NCBI GenBank assembly: GCA_021108035.1
Contig: JAIORQ010000049.1
Location: forward strand, 1 to 64,000
Length of the DNA stretch: 64,000 nt
Reading direction: 5' to 3'
From: Bacteroidales bacterium
GTDB taxonomy: Bacteria > Bacteroidota > Bacteroidia > Bacteroidales > JAADGE01
The notes under the pieces were generated by a model. It was not told the origin of the DNA and ran no database searches. It saw only the letters and a list, made by a program, of their open reading frames with translations. Positions 9,638-19,309 of the stretch are shown here, one piece after another (positions within the stretch are counted from its first letter, which is position 1; each line of letters starts with the position of its first letter). The position numbers and the translations under genes were made by a program.

Positions 9638-11341
9638 CTACTTAAAAAAATTTGTTTCAAAAACAGATTTATTATTTTTTTTATCAAATACAGTAATTAT
9701 TAATTTATGTTTTTTGTTAAATAATATATGATTATCAAAAGTATAACTGATTCTGTTATTTTTTTCGTCATATTCAAATATTATTTTTCTTCCGTCAATT
9801 TCTGCATAATAGTTATTTATTCCGGATAAATTATCATTAATAATAAATGAAATTTTTTTCTTTGCGGAATAATCATTATCAGAATTAGGCTTCTCTATTG
9901 TTATGGTAGGAGGTGTATTATCAACAGCAATTGCAAACTTCCCGAAATTCTTACTTCTTGCGGCAATAAAACCGGTTAGATAATTGCCTCCCAGCGGTAT
10001 ATATTTCCCGGTTTTATCTATATAAATAATTAAAGCTTTTGCAATAAGTTCTTTAGGAACATCTTCAGATCTGATTGCAATATGCATTTTATCGTGGATA
10101 GGTATGAAATGTGAGTTTAATTGGTATGTTTTTGAATACAGACCGTTTATTTCGGGCAAAATTTTATAATCAATTTCTGTGTTATCATACAAAGAACCTT
10201 TTTTTAAATATGCTCTGAAATCCTCTTTCACAAGATAGTTATCTTCATTATAAAAAAACTTTTCTTTAATTTGATTATTATTTACAGTAGCTTCAGTTCC
10301 CTTTATTTTAAACGATATATTCACACTGTTATTATAAAAGTCAGAAGCTGTAATTTTGACAAAATGAACATTGTTATCTTCATATTTAATAATTCCCGAA
10401 CCCAAACTTTTATCATAGATATCAAGTTTATTGCCGGGTTCTATGAAACATTTTTGAAATTTTTTTCTGTTAATCTGCCTCTCTTGATAATCAATAAAAC
10501 TGTTTATATATCTTGTGTCATAAAAACTTATTTTATCAAACTTATGTGAATATTTCGATTTACCGTCATATTCCATCTTTACGGAATATATACCTTGTGT
10601 ATTTTTTACGCCGTTTAAATAATCATAAGAACGAATTGAAAAACCGATTTCGCCGGAAAAATGAATAATTTTGTTTATATAATACCCTCTTTTCCCTTTA
10701 AAAATTTTTATTTTCTGCTTTTTGTGAGAACCGTTTACAGTACTGTTATCTCCAATAGGGTAGGCAATAAGTTCAAATATTTTTGGTTTTATGTTATCTT
10801 TAATATTAAAATTAAAATATAAAGGATTAACAGGAACATCTTTTTCAGTTTCTCTTATTTCAAAATGCAGATGCGGACCGTAAGATCTTCCGGTATTACC
10901 TGCATAACCTATAAGTTCTCCTTTTTTTACCGGAAATTCATTTGAGTCGGGATACATTGTGAATTCAAACTTATTTAATTCATATTGAATTTTTTCTGTG
11001 TATTCTTCAAGTTTACTGTTGAATTTTTGCATATGCCCGTAAACAGTCATTAAGCCGTTCGGATGATTTATATACAAAGCGTTTCCGTATCCTCCGGGAG
11101 ATTTTCTTATTCTGGAAACATATCCGTCGGCAGCAGCGAATAATTTAACACCGGAACAAGGTACTTTTATATCTATACCGGAATGAAAATGATTTGGTCT
11201 TATTTCTCCGAAATTGCCGACTAATCTTATCGGTATATCAACCGGAGATCGAAAATATTTTTTATCGTAATCTTGTGCTTTTAGAGATATACTTATTACA
11301 GAGATTATTATTAAAATTTTAATTCTTAATGAACGTTTCAT
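9638..11341 (-). CDS. M23-family metallopeptidase
   Basis: A 567-residue exported zinc peptidase. A signal peptide covers about 1-22. The LytM/M23 domain is near the N-terminus (about 35-170), with zinc ligands His53 and Asp57 in HFHSGID and the HxH motif His157-Leu-His159 in PHLHFEIRE. The remaining 390 residues form a beta-rich extension without a recognised motif, probably an immunoglobulin-like or substrate-positioning module. This family cleaves peptidoglycan cross-links or acts as a regulator of cell-wall hydrolases. All catalytic residues are present, so activity is expected. It is divergent from the thioredoxin gene that starts about 50 bp away. Confidence 0.9.
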   Translation of the reverse strand: MKRSLRIKILIIISVISISLKAQDYDKKYFRSPVDIPIRLVGNFGEIRPNHFHSGIDIKVPCSGVKLFAAADGYVSRIRKSPGGYGNALYINHPNGLMTVYGHMQKFNSKLEEYTEKIQYELNKFEFTMYPDSNEFPVKKGELIGYAGNTGRSYGPHLHFEIRETEKDVPVNPLYFNFNIKDNIKPKIFELIAYPIGDNSTVNGSHKKQKIKIFKGKRGYYINKIIHFSGEIGFSIRSYDYLNGVKNTQGIYSVKMEYDGKSKYSHKFDKISFYDTRYINSFIDYQERQINRKKFQKCFIEPGNKLDIYDKSLGSGIIKYEDNNVHFVKITASDFYNNSVNISFKIKGTEATVNNNQIKEKFFYNEDNYLVKEDFRAYLKKGSLYDNTEIDYKILPEINGLYSKTYQLNSHFIPIHDKMHIAIRSEDVPKELIAKALIIYIDKTGKYIPLGGNYLTGFIAARSKNFGKFAIAVDNTPPTITIEKPNSDNDYSAKKKISFIINDNLSGINNYYAEIDGRKIIFEYDEKNNRISYTFDNHILFNKKHKLIITVFDKKNNKSVFETNFFK

Positions 11342-11392
11342 ATATTTTTATTATTCTTGTTTTTTAAACAGCAGGCAAATTTATTTTTAATT

Positions 11393-12445
11393 ATGAATAT
11401 ACGAAAATATACATTATTGTTTTTTTTTATTTTTTCAATATTAATAATAAGATCTCAAATAATTGTTGAACCAAGTCCAATTAAATGGTTTACTGTAGAA
11501 CAAGCAGACAGTATGTTTGATAAAATACCTAAACCAATTTTGATTGATATTTATACAGATTGGTGTGGTTGGTGTAATCATATGATGAAGACAACTTTTT
11601 CAAATCCGGGTATTGCATCATATATCAATACTAATTTTTATCCTGTAAGATTTAATGCAGAAGCTTATGATACCATATATTATCAAAATAATACTTATAT
11701 TAATAAAGGTGAGGGAAATAAACCTAAACACGATTTTGCAAAATTCATATTAAACAGCAGATTTTCATTTCCTACAATTGTATATTCAGATACAAAAAGG
11801 AATATGTACCAAATTCCGGGTTATATGAATATTAGAGAAATTGAACCATTATTAGTTTATTTTTCTGAAGAAATAAATTATAATGTAAATTATGATGATT
11901 GGAAAATCTTGTATTATTTTAATTATTCTGCAAATTATAAAGATGAAATAAAGAAAACAGAAAAGAATAAACATCCTGATACATTAGGAATTATTAATTG
12001 GAAAAGTTTTAAAGAAGCAACCGAATCTTGTTTAAATGATAATAAACCAATGTTTATATATTTTTATTCTGATTGGTGTCAGTCATGCAAAATAACTTCA
12101 GGCATGGTTTTTACAAATACAATAATTGCAAAATTACTAAATGAAAATTTTCATCCCGTGATGTTTAATGCTGCATCTCAAACGGATGAGATATTTTTCG
12201 GACAAACATTACCGGGAACAGGTGAAGGGAAACCGCATAAATTAGTATATGCATTATTACAGCAAAGTTTTAAATTTCCTGCTTTTATAATTATTGACTC
12301 AAAAAAACAAAAGTTGAATGAAATTCATGGATTTATGTTGCCTTATCAAACAGAAGTAATAATAAATTATTTTATTACCGGAAATTACAAAAAGCAAAAG
12401 TTTAACGAATTTGTAAAAACATTTAAAGGAGAGCTTAATAATTAA
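11393..12445 (+). CDS. Exported protein with two thioredoxin-like domains
   Basis: About 350 residues when started at the ATG at 11393, which places a signal peptide (MNIRKYTLLFFF) directly at the N-terminus; the upstream in-frame ATG at 11357 would put extra polar residues before it. Two thioredoxin-like (DUF255/thioredoxin_7-type) domains follow, each with a CxxC redox motif: WCGWC in the first, near residue 50, and WCQSC in the second, near residue 225. Each domain has the FPT or FPA cis-proline region (FSFPTIVY and FKFPAFII). It probably works as a periplasmic thiol-disulfide reductase or isomerase. The substrate is unknown. Confidence 0.85.
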   Translation: MNIRKYTLLFFFIFSILIIRSQIIVEPSPIKWFTVEQADSMFDKIPKPILIDIYTDWCGWCNHMMKTTFSNPGIASYINTNFYPVRFNAEAYDTIYYQNNTYINKGEGNKPKHDFAKFILNSRFSFPTIVYSDTKRNMYQIPGYMNIREIEPLLVYFSEEINYNVNYDDWKILYYFNYSANYKDEIKKTEKNKHPDTLGIINWKSFKEATESCLNDNKPMFIYFYSDWCQSCKITSGMVFTNTIIAKLLNENFHPVMFNAASQTDEIFFGQTLPGTGEGKPHKLVYALLQQSFKFPAFIIIDSKKQKLNEIHGFMLPYQTEVIINYFITGNYKKQKFNEFVKTFKGELNN

Positions 12446-12474
12446 TTTTTCCGGTAAAATAACAGTAGAACCGT

Positions 12475-13431
12475 TTAAACAAATTTGCAAAGATTTATTT
12501 CATTACTTTTCCCGGCTGTAAATAATTTAATATTGTTACTAATACCTTCAACTAATTTTTGTCTTGCTTCAAAAGAAGTCCATGCAATATGCGGTGTAAT
12601 CATAATATTCGGTGCTTTAAACAGAATATTATCGTCTTTTGGCGGTTCTTGTGTTAAAACATCAGTGGCTGTATATCTTATTTCTTTATTTACGAGTGCT
12701 TCATAAAGATTTTGTTCATTTATAATCCCGCCTCTTGCAGCATTAATTAGTATAGCAGAGTTTTTCATTAATTTCAATTCTTTTGCTGTTATCAAATCTT
12801 TTGTTTTGTCAGTCAGTGGTGTGTGAATTGTTATGATATCAGATTGTTGCAATAAATCATTGAAAGATAGTCGAGTAGGATCTTTCTTTTGACTTTCCAA
12901 ACTTTCTGAAATTAAAATATCCATCCCCATAACTTTCCCTATTTCAGCAACACGTTTTCCAATAGATCCATAGCCGATAATGCCCAATTTTTTTCCTTTC
13001 AGTTCAATGAACGGATGATTCAGCATGGTAAATACGGGAGATTGTTGCCATAATCCTTTTTTTATATCATTAGAAACAGCAATTATAGAATTCATGATGG
13101 TAAAAATGAAACCGAAAATAGTTTGGGCAACTGATTCTGTTGAATATCCTTTAACATTTGCTACAACTATATTCCTTTTTTTTGCTTCTTCAATGTCAAT
13201 ATTATTATATCCGGTGGCGGCAACACAAATTAGTTTTAGATTACCGGCAATATCCATTTCTTCTTTTCCTATAACAACTTTGTTTGTGATGATAATATCT
13301 GCATCAGAAATTCTTTGCAATACTTCTTTTGCATCAGTTGTATTATATGAAATTAATTTGCACTGATTTTCAATCTCCTGCAATGAAACATCATTTCCTA
13401 TTGTTGCTTTGTCTAATAATACAGCTTTCAT
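12475..13431 (-). CDS. D-2-hydroxyacid dehydrogenase
   Basis: A 318-residue cytosolic NAD(P)-dependent oxidoreductase that interconverts 2-hydroxyacids and 2-oxoacids. The Rossmann glycine motif is GYGSIG at 153-158. The catalytic set is Arg233 in NAARGG, Glu262 in TQEPP and His281 in ITPHIAW, all intact. Length and motifs fit the glycerate/hydroxypyruvate dehydrogenase group, but the substrate cannot be fixed from sequence. It is convergent with the thioredoxin gene, with only 29 bp between their stops. The upstream gap contains a solitary end of the MITE family described at 13501. Confidence 0.9.
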   Translation of the reverse strand: MKAVLLDKATIGNDVSLQEIENQCKLISYNTTDAKEVLQRISDADIIITNKVVIGKEEMDIAGNLKLICVAATGYNNIDIEEAKKRNIVVANVKGYSTESVAQTIFGFIFTIMNSIIAVSNDIKKGLWQQSPVFTMLNHPFIELKGKKLGIIGYGSIGKRVAEIGKVMGMDILISESLESQKKDPTRLSFNDLLQQSDIITIHTPLTDKTKDLITAKELKLMKNSAILINAARGGIINEQNLYEALVNKEIRYTATDVLTQEPPKDDNILFKAPNIMITPHIAWTSFEARQKLVEGISNNIKLFTAGKSNEINLCKFV

Positions 13432-13500
13432 GTTTATTTTTTTTGAATTTTTGTGTTTTCGTGTCTTTACCGTTTTGACGGGACAGGTAGTGGCAAAAAA

Positions 13501-13519
13501 ACTTTTCGGAGCGGACTCA
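13501..13519. repeat. Solitary terminal inverted repeat of the 132-bp MITE family
   Basis: ACTTTTCGGAGCGGACTCA differs by one base from the reverse complement of the left end of the element at 40067. No matching opposite end is found within 150 bp; that position would fall inside the dehydrogenase coding sequence. This is therefore a truncated or decayed copy. It is followed by degenerate CAATNNAA short repeats (13520-13568), as also follow the copy at 23215. Confidence 0.6.
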
Positions 13520-13571
13520 ACAATTTAACAATAAAACAATGTAACAATTCAGCAATGTAACAATGTAAATA

Positions 13572-15629
13572 TCATCTTTCAATCCTAATCCTCGCATCAA
13601 CAGCAATCACATCTTTCAATGTACCCAGTAAAGGATTCAAATCCATTTCTGTAATTTCAGGAGCTGCTTCTAATAATGCTGAAAGTCGGATAATAATATC
13701 AGCAAATTTCTCTTGATTAATGCCTTCTTGCCCTCTTGTGCCTTCAATTAGTTTGTAGGATTTTAAGGATTTAATCATCTTTTCTGCTTCCTTTTTACTG
13801 ACCGGTGATAATACGGATGAAACGTCTTTGAACACTTCAATAAAAATACCGCCCATTCCGGCCAAAACAAGATGTCCGAATTTATCTTCATATTTTGCAC
13901 CGGCAAATAATTCCGTTCCGCTTAACATAGGTTGCATTAGAATAGCTGTCGTATCTTTTATTTGAATCATTCGCTTGAATTCTTTGCTCAATTGTTCTTC
14001 ATTCTTAATATTTAAAACAACTCCGCCGACATCAGATTTATGTACCGGGCCGACAACTTTCATTACAACAGGAAAATTTATTTCCTTTACTTTTTGTAAG
14101 GCATCTTCAAGAGTTTCAGATACAAATTCTTTTGCTCTGTTTATACCGGAAGCATCTAATAATTGTTGAACTTTTTCCGGTTCTAAATAACCCGAATCGG
14201 ATGTATCAATGATGTTTCTGATTGTTTTTGTATTAACTTCGGGTAATTGAATATTTATCTCTGCCGGTTTTTGTGTATAAAATACTTTTGATAAAGCATT
14301 TCCGAGTAATACTTCTTCCGGAAAGAAAACCCTGTTTTTTGAGATAAAAGCTTCAATTTCTTCTTTTGCTTCGTTTAAAGACGGCAGAATAGGGTAAATC
14401 GGCTTTTTGCATGTCTTCATTTTTTCATCAATAACATCATAAGCATCAAATACTTTGCTTAAACCCGGTGTGCCGAATATGACAGCCGCAGCATCAATTT
14501 CTTTAAATTCATTTTCGCAATAATCAATAATATCTGCCAATTGTTCTGCTGAACCTGTTGCCAAAAAATCTATGGGATTTGCAACTGATGAACCCGGATA
14601 TAATTTTTCAAGAAGTTTATCTGCTTTTTTTCCTTCAATTTCAGGAACATTCAGACCCCCTTTTTCAAGAGCATCGGTAAGCATAACTGCCGGACCGCCT
14701 GCATGTGTAATAATTCCGATGTTTTTTCCTTTCAGTTCAGGATGCATAAATACACAAGCAACTGTAATTAATTCTTGTCTTCCGTAACAACGAACAATGC
14801 CCGCTTTTTTAAATAATGCATCAACAGCAACATCCGAACTTGCCAAAGCACCTGTGTGTGAAGATGCAGCACGACTTCCCGCATCAGAACTTCCGGCTTT
14901 AACGGCTGCAATTTTGCATCCTTTGCGAATTAATGAACTTGCATGTTTTAACAACTTTTGCGGCTTATCAATTTGCTCCAAATACAGAAGTTTTATTTTC
15001 GGACTGACTCCTTCTTTATAATTAATATCAATATATTCTAAAACTTCCTCTACACCTGTTTGCGCACTGTTTCCTACCGAATAAACACTTGCAAATGTTA
15101 ATCCGTTAGGAATACCGAGTTCCATTATAAAAACTGCGGTTGCTCCTGAACCGGAAACAAAGTCAACACCTTGCGGGTCTAATTTCGGAATGGGAGAGGT
15201 GAACACACCGTGATAATTGGGTGTTAATACACCTATTCCGTTAGGCCCTATTAATACTCCGTTCACAGAATTAATAATATCAACAATTTCTTGTTCAATT
15301 ATTGCACCTTGTTCACTTGTTTCGCTAAAACCGGCAGAAATAATAATAAATGCTTTTGTGTTTTTATCGTTTGCAAGTATTTTAACAGCATCAACACAAA
15401 ATTTTGCCGGAATTGCCAGAATTGCCAAATCTGTTTCAGGAAGTTCGTTTAAATCTTTATATGATTTTAATCCTTGAACATTATCGCTTTTCGGATTTGA
15501 TACATATAACTTGCCTTTAAAATTTCCCTTAATTAAATTCAGTAAAATTTTTCCGCCCGGTTTACGAACATCATCAGAACCGCCTATTACGGCAATGCTT
15601 TTCGGATTTAGTAATTGTTGGTTTATCAT
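13572..15629 (-). CDS. Acetate-CoA ligase (ADP-forming), fused alpha and beta domains
   Basis: About 685 residues from the ATG at 15629; a longer frame to 15803 adds 58 residues lacking family resemblance and would overlap the divergent ATPase gene, so the internal start is preferred. The N-terminal half has a CoA-binding Rossmann domain (SIAVIGGSDDVRKPGG) and a succinyl-CoA-synthetase-like ligase domain with the phosphohistidine motif SSHTGAL. The C-terminal third is an ATP-grasp domain (KVVGPVHKSDVGGV, then DLNPLL). The enzyme makes ATP from acyl-CoA, ADP and phosphate while releasing acetate or another acid, a substrate-level phosphorylation step typical of anaerobic amino-acid or sugar fermenters. 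Confidence 0.92.
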   Translation of the reverse strand: MINQQLLNPKSIAVIGGSDDVRKPGGKILLNLIKGNFKGKLYVSNPKSDNVQGLKSYKDLNELPETDLAILAIPAKFCVDAVKILANDKNTKAFIIISAGFSETSEQGAIIEQEIVDIINSVNGVLIGPNGIGVLTPNYHGVFTSPIPKLDPQGVDFVSGSGATAVFIMELGIPNGLTFASVYSVGNSAQTGVEEVLEYIDINYKEGVSPKIKLLYLEQIDKPQKLLKHASSLIRKGCKIAAVKAGSSDAGSRAASSHTGALASSDVAVDALFKKAGIVRCYGRQELITVACVFMHPELKGKNIGIITHAGGPAVMLTDALEKGGLNVPEIEGKKADKLLEKLYPGSSVANPIDFLATGSAEQLADIIDYCENEFKEIDAAAVIFGTPGLSKVFDAYDVIDEKMKTCKKPIYPILPSLNEAKEEIEAFISKNRVFFPEEVLLGNALSKVFYTQKPAEINIQLPEVNTKTIRNIIDTSDSGYLEPEKVQQLLDASGINRAKEFVSETLEDALQKVKEINFPVVMKVVGPVHKSDVGGVVLNIKNEEQLSKEFKRMIQIKDTTAILMQPMLSGTELFAGAKYEDKFGHLVLAGMGGIFIEVFKDVSSVLSPVSKKEAEKMIKSLKSYKLIEGTRGQEGINQEKFADIIIRLSALLEAAPEITEMDLNPLLGTLKDVIAVDARIRIER

Positions 15630-15714
15630 GTTATTTTTTTTGAACAAAAATATAATTTTTTTTGATAAGTAAGGAATGATATAATCATTATTTATTCGCT
15701 GTAATATGAAATAT

Positions 15715-15760
15715 AATTCGCAAAAATACGCAATTTTGCGAATTAAAATTAGTAAATTTG
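15715..15760 (+). promoter_or_regulatory. Palindromic operator and promoter of the AAA/DUF4143 gene
   Basis: A perfect 11-bp inverted repeat (AATTCGCAAAA at 15715-15725, TTTTGCGAATT at 15734-15744) lies just upstream of a -7 element TAAATTTG at 15753-15760, which matches the Bacteroidota form TAnnTTTG. The start codon is 16 bp downstream. The overlap of palindrome and promoter suggests repression by a dimer, possibly autoregulation, which is inferred. Confidence 0.6.
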
Positions 15761-15776
15761 CAATAAATTTAAAAAG

Positions 15777-17060
15777 ATGCTTACTTATAACCAACTTATT
15801 CAAATAATTATTGATAGTACAAAGTTAACAATTGAAGGTATTGAACGTAATCTTGAGGTTGAAATAAATCAAGTTCTTTATAAGCCTAAACCTTTAAAGG
15901 TAATTACAGGTATAAGAAGAAGCGGAAAATCTTTTTTGTTAAAACGACTTTACAGAACTCTAATAAAAAACAAAATACCCTCTGAAAATATTTTATTTCT
16001 GAATTTTGAAGATGACAGGTTGAACAATTATCTTTCAATTAATAAATTACGAAATATATATGAGTTATTTATATCATCTGTTCAAAAAGATAAAGCTGTT
16101 TATTTATTTTTAGACGAAATTCAGAATATCAGCAATTGGGAAAAGTTTATACGTACAATTTATGACAATACTGATAATCATATATTTATTACAGGTTCAA
16201 ATGCACAATTATTATCAAAAGAATTTTCGAGTACTCTTGGCGGAAGATTGCTTGAATATACATTGTATCCTTTTTCATTCAACGAAATTTTGAATACAAA
16301 AAAACTTCCTTTTAATAATGCTTTTAAATTAGCTGAAAATAAAAACAGTATTAACAAAACACTTATTGAATATTTAAATTACGGTGGTTTATTTGAAACA
16401 TTCAATTTACCTGATGAAGCAAAAATTACTTACAGAAAATCTTTGATTGATAAAATAATTATAAATGATATTGTTTCGAGGTATAAATTAGAATCTGTAG
16501 AATTATTACAAAACATTTTACACTTTCTTGAGAAAAATGCCGGTAATATTATTAGTTACAGAAAAATAGCAAATGTGGCTCAATCTAATGAAAATACTGT
16601 TGAAAAATATGTTTCTTATTTAGAAAATGCTTTTATAATTGGAAAATTAAAGAAATTTTCTTGGAAAACAAAAAGTGTATTTGATATAAATAAAAAATTT
16701 TATTTTACGGATAATATTTTTTGTATGTATGCTGATATTGAAGATAAATTAGAAAATATTTGTTACTTGCATCTTATCCGAAAATACGGACAACAGAATA
16801 TTTTTTTGGGAAGAGATGATAAAGGAAAAGAAATTGATTTTGTTGTAAAAAGAACAGACGACAGTTTGTTAGCCGTGCAAGTTTGTTACGAGTTAAACGA
16901 TAATAATTTAAAAAGAGAAATTTCAAGTTTAAATTTATTAAAGAAGCATATAAATAATCCTGAAAACGAATATCGAATAATTACGATGTATAATATACTT
17001 ACAAAACCAATTACAGAGAAAATTGAAATTATTAATCTAATTGATTTTTTATTGGAATAA
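15777..17060 (+). CDS. AAA ATPase with C-terminal DUF4143 nuclease-like domain
   Basis: A 427-residue protein of the AAA_14/DUF4143 family. The P-loop is at about 45-52 (GIRRSGKS), followed by a Walker B-type motif (YLFLDEIQNI) and sensor-like TGSNAQLL. The C-terminal DUF4143 part (about 205-400) contains the restriction-endonuclease-like residues D, ExK-like and QVCYEL near 365-375 (EIDFVV then LLAVQVCYEL). Many copies of this family occur per Bacteroidota genome, and their function is poorly established; proposals include toxin-like or mobile-element-linked roles. The palindrome in its promoter suggests tight control. A truncated relative lies at 24295-25188. Confidence 0.88.
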   Translation: MLTYNQLIQIIIDSTKLTIEGIERNLEVEINQVLYKPKPLKVITGIRRSGKSFLLKRLYRTLIKNKIPSENILFLNFEDDRLNNYLSINKLRNIYELFISSVQKDKAVYLFLDEIQNISNWEKFIRTIYDNTDNHIFITGSNAQLLSKEFSSTLGGRLLEYTLYPFSFNEILNTKKLPFNNAFKLAENKNSINKTLIEYLNYGGLFETFNLPDEAKITYRKSLIDKIIINDIVSRYKLESVELLQNILHFLEKNAGNIISYRKIANVAQSNENTVEKYVSYLENAFIIGKLKKFSWKTKSVFDINKKFYFTDNIFCMYADIEDKLENICYLHLIRKYGQQNIFLGRDDKGKEIDFVVKRTDDSLLAVQVCYELNDNNLKREISSLNLLKKHINNPENEYRIITMYNILTKPITEKIEIINLIDFLLE

Positions 17061-17090
17061 AGTAAAGCATTTTGTCAAAAGGCTCAACAA

Positions 17091-17118
17091 AAAAAGACAG
17101 CCGTTTTCGACTGTCTTT
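17091..17118. terminator. Bidirectional terminator
   Basis: Inverted repeat AAAGACAG/CTGTCTTT around a 10-base centre, with A and T runs on either side. It lies between the convergent ATPase (stop at 17060) and papain-like gene (stop at 17141) and can serve both. Confidence 0.75.
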
Positions 17119-17140
17119 ATAAATAAAATTCAGGAATAAA

Positions 17141-18772
17141 CTAATTATTACTCTTAACACCACTGTTTGATTTGTCAAATAAATCAGCTTTTCTTTGAAT
17201 ATCACCTGTCTCAAGTCTGTTCATGATTAAAGCTCGAATTTCTCTTGTTGTATATGTATTCAAATTTTGCTCTGTCCTCACAGATTGCATTGGAGAATCA
17301 TCACCTTTTTGCGGATTCATGTTTTTAGTATAATTTTTCGCAGGATTTTCTTGCATAATTCCATTTACAAAACTGATTGGACCTCCGTTAGCATCTGTTA
17401 AATAAAAATAATTGTTGGATTCATCAAATTCGCTGATTACATCATATCCGTCAACCATAAGTACTAAATAATACTCACCTGTAATTTCCGGCATAGTATA
17501 TGGCCATTGAAAACGATCTTCAGTAGGGTCAACACCATATAATGCATGTGCGATACTAACTGCTGCAGGAACATCAATATGATTATACCAATTTTGGTCA
17601 CCGTCACCGACACCATATTCATCCCATAAATCACCATCACTACCATATTCACCATAGTCATCAGAATAATAATCATACAACATTATACCATAATCATTCG
17701 CATCATATGCATTATAATATATATATAACATATTCCAATCATCAGTTGCCGGAATAGCTTCATCGCCAACATTATAAGCATTATATTTTGCTATACGGCT
17801 TAATCCGCCACCATAATCTTCATCATATAATTCCCAAGCCATTAAATCTTTGCCTGAATTCGGATCATCAACATCACCATCTTCTCCTCCGTCTTCGTCA
17901 GGGTCTGTTTGAATATTTGTTCCTGCAAATGCACAGAAAGCAAAATCATCTACAAAGAAATTTTGATCAACCCAAATATAACCGCCGTCACCCCAACTTG
18001 TACCCCATGAGTTAACTACTCTGAAAGCACCGGCAGTACCTCTGCTGTCGTCATAACCGCAAAGAGTCATTGCATGGTAAGCATGTTGACCGTTATAAGT
18101 ATCAGTATCATCGTAGAGAACACTTGAAGAATTCCAACTCATAAAATTTTCACCTAACTTAGCCCCGAATGATAAAGCTCTGCCTTGTGATAAATATTGC
18201 TTTAAAGTAGTTATATCCACTTCAACTTCTCTGTAAGATTGAATTTTATGATCAGCAGCATCACCGTCCCATGATGAAGTAGAACCGGAGCAATCACCAA
18301 GATCGGTATATGGTGTTGTTGCCAAATTTGTTATTCCGCTCCCAAGGAGTATATCATAAGCCGGTTCAAAACCTGTTCCGTTACAGTCAGCACCTTTTTG
18401 TGAGGGATCAATTTTCCAAAATAAATATTTGGGACTGAACTTTTGATTATCAGTGAAAGTAGTTCTGTCCTCTGCAGCAGCATCCATATATGATTTATGG
18501 TTGTATCCTACTGCCCATGCAACACATGTACCGTATTGCCCTTGATCACCAATTGGGGGAAAATGATTCGACAGATCAATACTTGCCGGAGGATCTCCTT
18601 GCCCGAAGTTAATATCATCTTCAATATTTTCAAGGTCTTCATCTTCCCCAAACCACCCAAGAGCTTGTTCAATAAAACTTGGATCGTCAGGATCTTTTTT
18701 GCAACTTGAAAAATTAAAAATAAAGTTAAGTAATATTATACTTGAAATAAAAACTGTTAAAATCTTTTTCAT
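17141..18772 (-). CDS. Papain-like (C1) cysteine protease lipoprotein
   Basis: A 543-residue lipoprotein: a signal peptide ends at the lipobox around Cys24 (FSSCKKD). The C1A peptidase domain covers about 60-275, with oxyanion Gln77 and catalytic Cys83 in DQGQYGTCVAWA, catalytic His near 234 in GQHAYHAM and Asn in VVNSWGTSWGDGGY near 258. The distal part (about 280-470) is very rich in Asp, Tyr and Gly and could bind calcium. An unordered polar tail follows. No propeptide of the usual papain type is evident, so activation may differ. It is probably a surface or periplasmic protease used in protein feeding; that is inferred. Confidence 0.88.
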   Translation of the reverse strand: MKKILTVFISSIILLNFIFNFSSCKKDPDDPSFIEQALGWFGEDEDLENIEDDINFGQGDPPASIDLSNHFPPIGDQGQYGTCVAWAVGYNHKSYMDAAAEDRTTFTDNQKFSPKYLFWKIDPSQKGADCNGTGFEPAYDILLGSGITNLATTPYTDLGDCSGSTSSWDGDAADHKIQSYREVEVDITTLKQYLSQGRALSFGAKLGENFMSWNSSSVLYDDTDTYNGQHAYHAMTLCGYDDSRGTAGAFRVVNSWGTSWGDGGYIWVDQNFFVDDFAFCAFAGTNIQTDPDEDGGEDGDVDDPNSGKDLMAWELYDEDYGGGLSRIAKYNAYNVGDEAIPATDDWNMLYIYYNAYDANDYGIMLYDYYSDDYGEYGSDGDLWDEYGVGDGDQNWYNHIDVPAAVSIAHALYGVDPTEDRFQWPYTMPEITGEYYLVLMVDGYDVISEFDESNNYFYLTDANGGPISFVNGIMQENPAKNYTKNMNPQKGDDSPMQSVRTEQNLNTYTTREIRALIMNRLETGDIQRKADLFDKSNSGVKSNN

Positions 18773-18866
18773 ATTATAAAGTTTGAGTTAATAATTCATT
18801 TAAATAGTAAAGTTATTAAAAAAATGTTTATCCTGTTTGTAATTAGTTAAATATTTTGCTTATTTG

Positions 18867-19309
18867 GGCTAAATTTCTTTATGAGGTGCTGTGAAAAATA
18901 CATTTCAGTCCCGTTAGGGACTAAATATTGGTAAAAAAACAATCCGTTTATCCTCCGTGCCGTTAGGTACGGTATATAATACACTTACAAAACCATATTT
19001 TAAGACAAAAGATATTTTATAATTAATATCCCGTACCTAACGGCACGGCAACCAATCAAGTTTAAACCTTTTTACCAATATGGTAATTGCTGTTGCAATT
19101 AATCTATCGGGACAAGTTTGTATAAAACTAACCATAATAAAACTTTATTATTTGATTGATATTTCTTGTGTTATATCATTTATATCTGAAGACAGTGTAA
19201 AAAGAATCTGCCTTATCACCAAAGAGTATATATGTCTGAATAATTGAACTCATACTTTCACTTTAAAATGTGTAACTATTTTCACAGCACCTCAAAAAGA
19301 AATTTAGCC
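18867..19309. mobile_element. MITE-like element with 31-bp terminal inverted repeats
   Basis: The ends 18867-18897 and 19279-19309 are inverted copies with 30 of 31 matches, each running from GGCTAAATTTCTTT inward to TGAGGTGCTGTGAAAA. Inside lie further nested inverted pairs: ATATTGGTAAAAA (18925-18937) with its complement at 19069-19081, and an 18-bp perfect pair (18955-18972 and 19031-19048) built on CCGTGCCGTTAGGTACGG. There is no transposase gene. The right end coincides with the stop codon of the pentapeptide-like gene. No clear target duplication was found. It could also be read as REP/BIME-type repeats enclosed by an inverted duplication. Confidence 0.7.

Noticed and set aside
15630-15803. 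N-terminal extension of the acetate-CoA ligase
   Set aside because: The 58 extra residues have no family resemblance, overlap the promoter of the divergent ATPase gene, and a good start exists at 15629.
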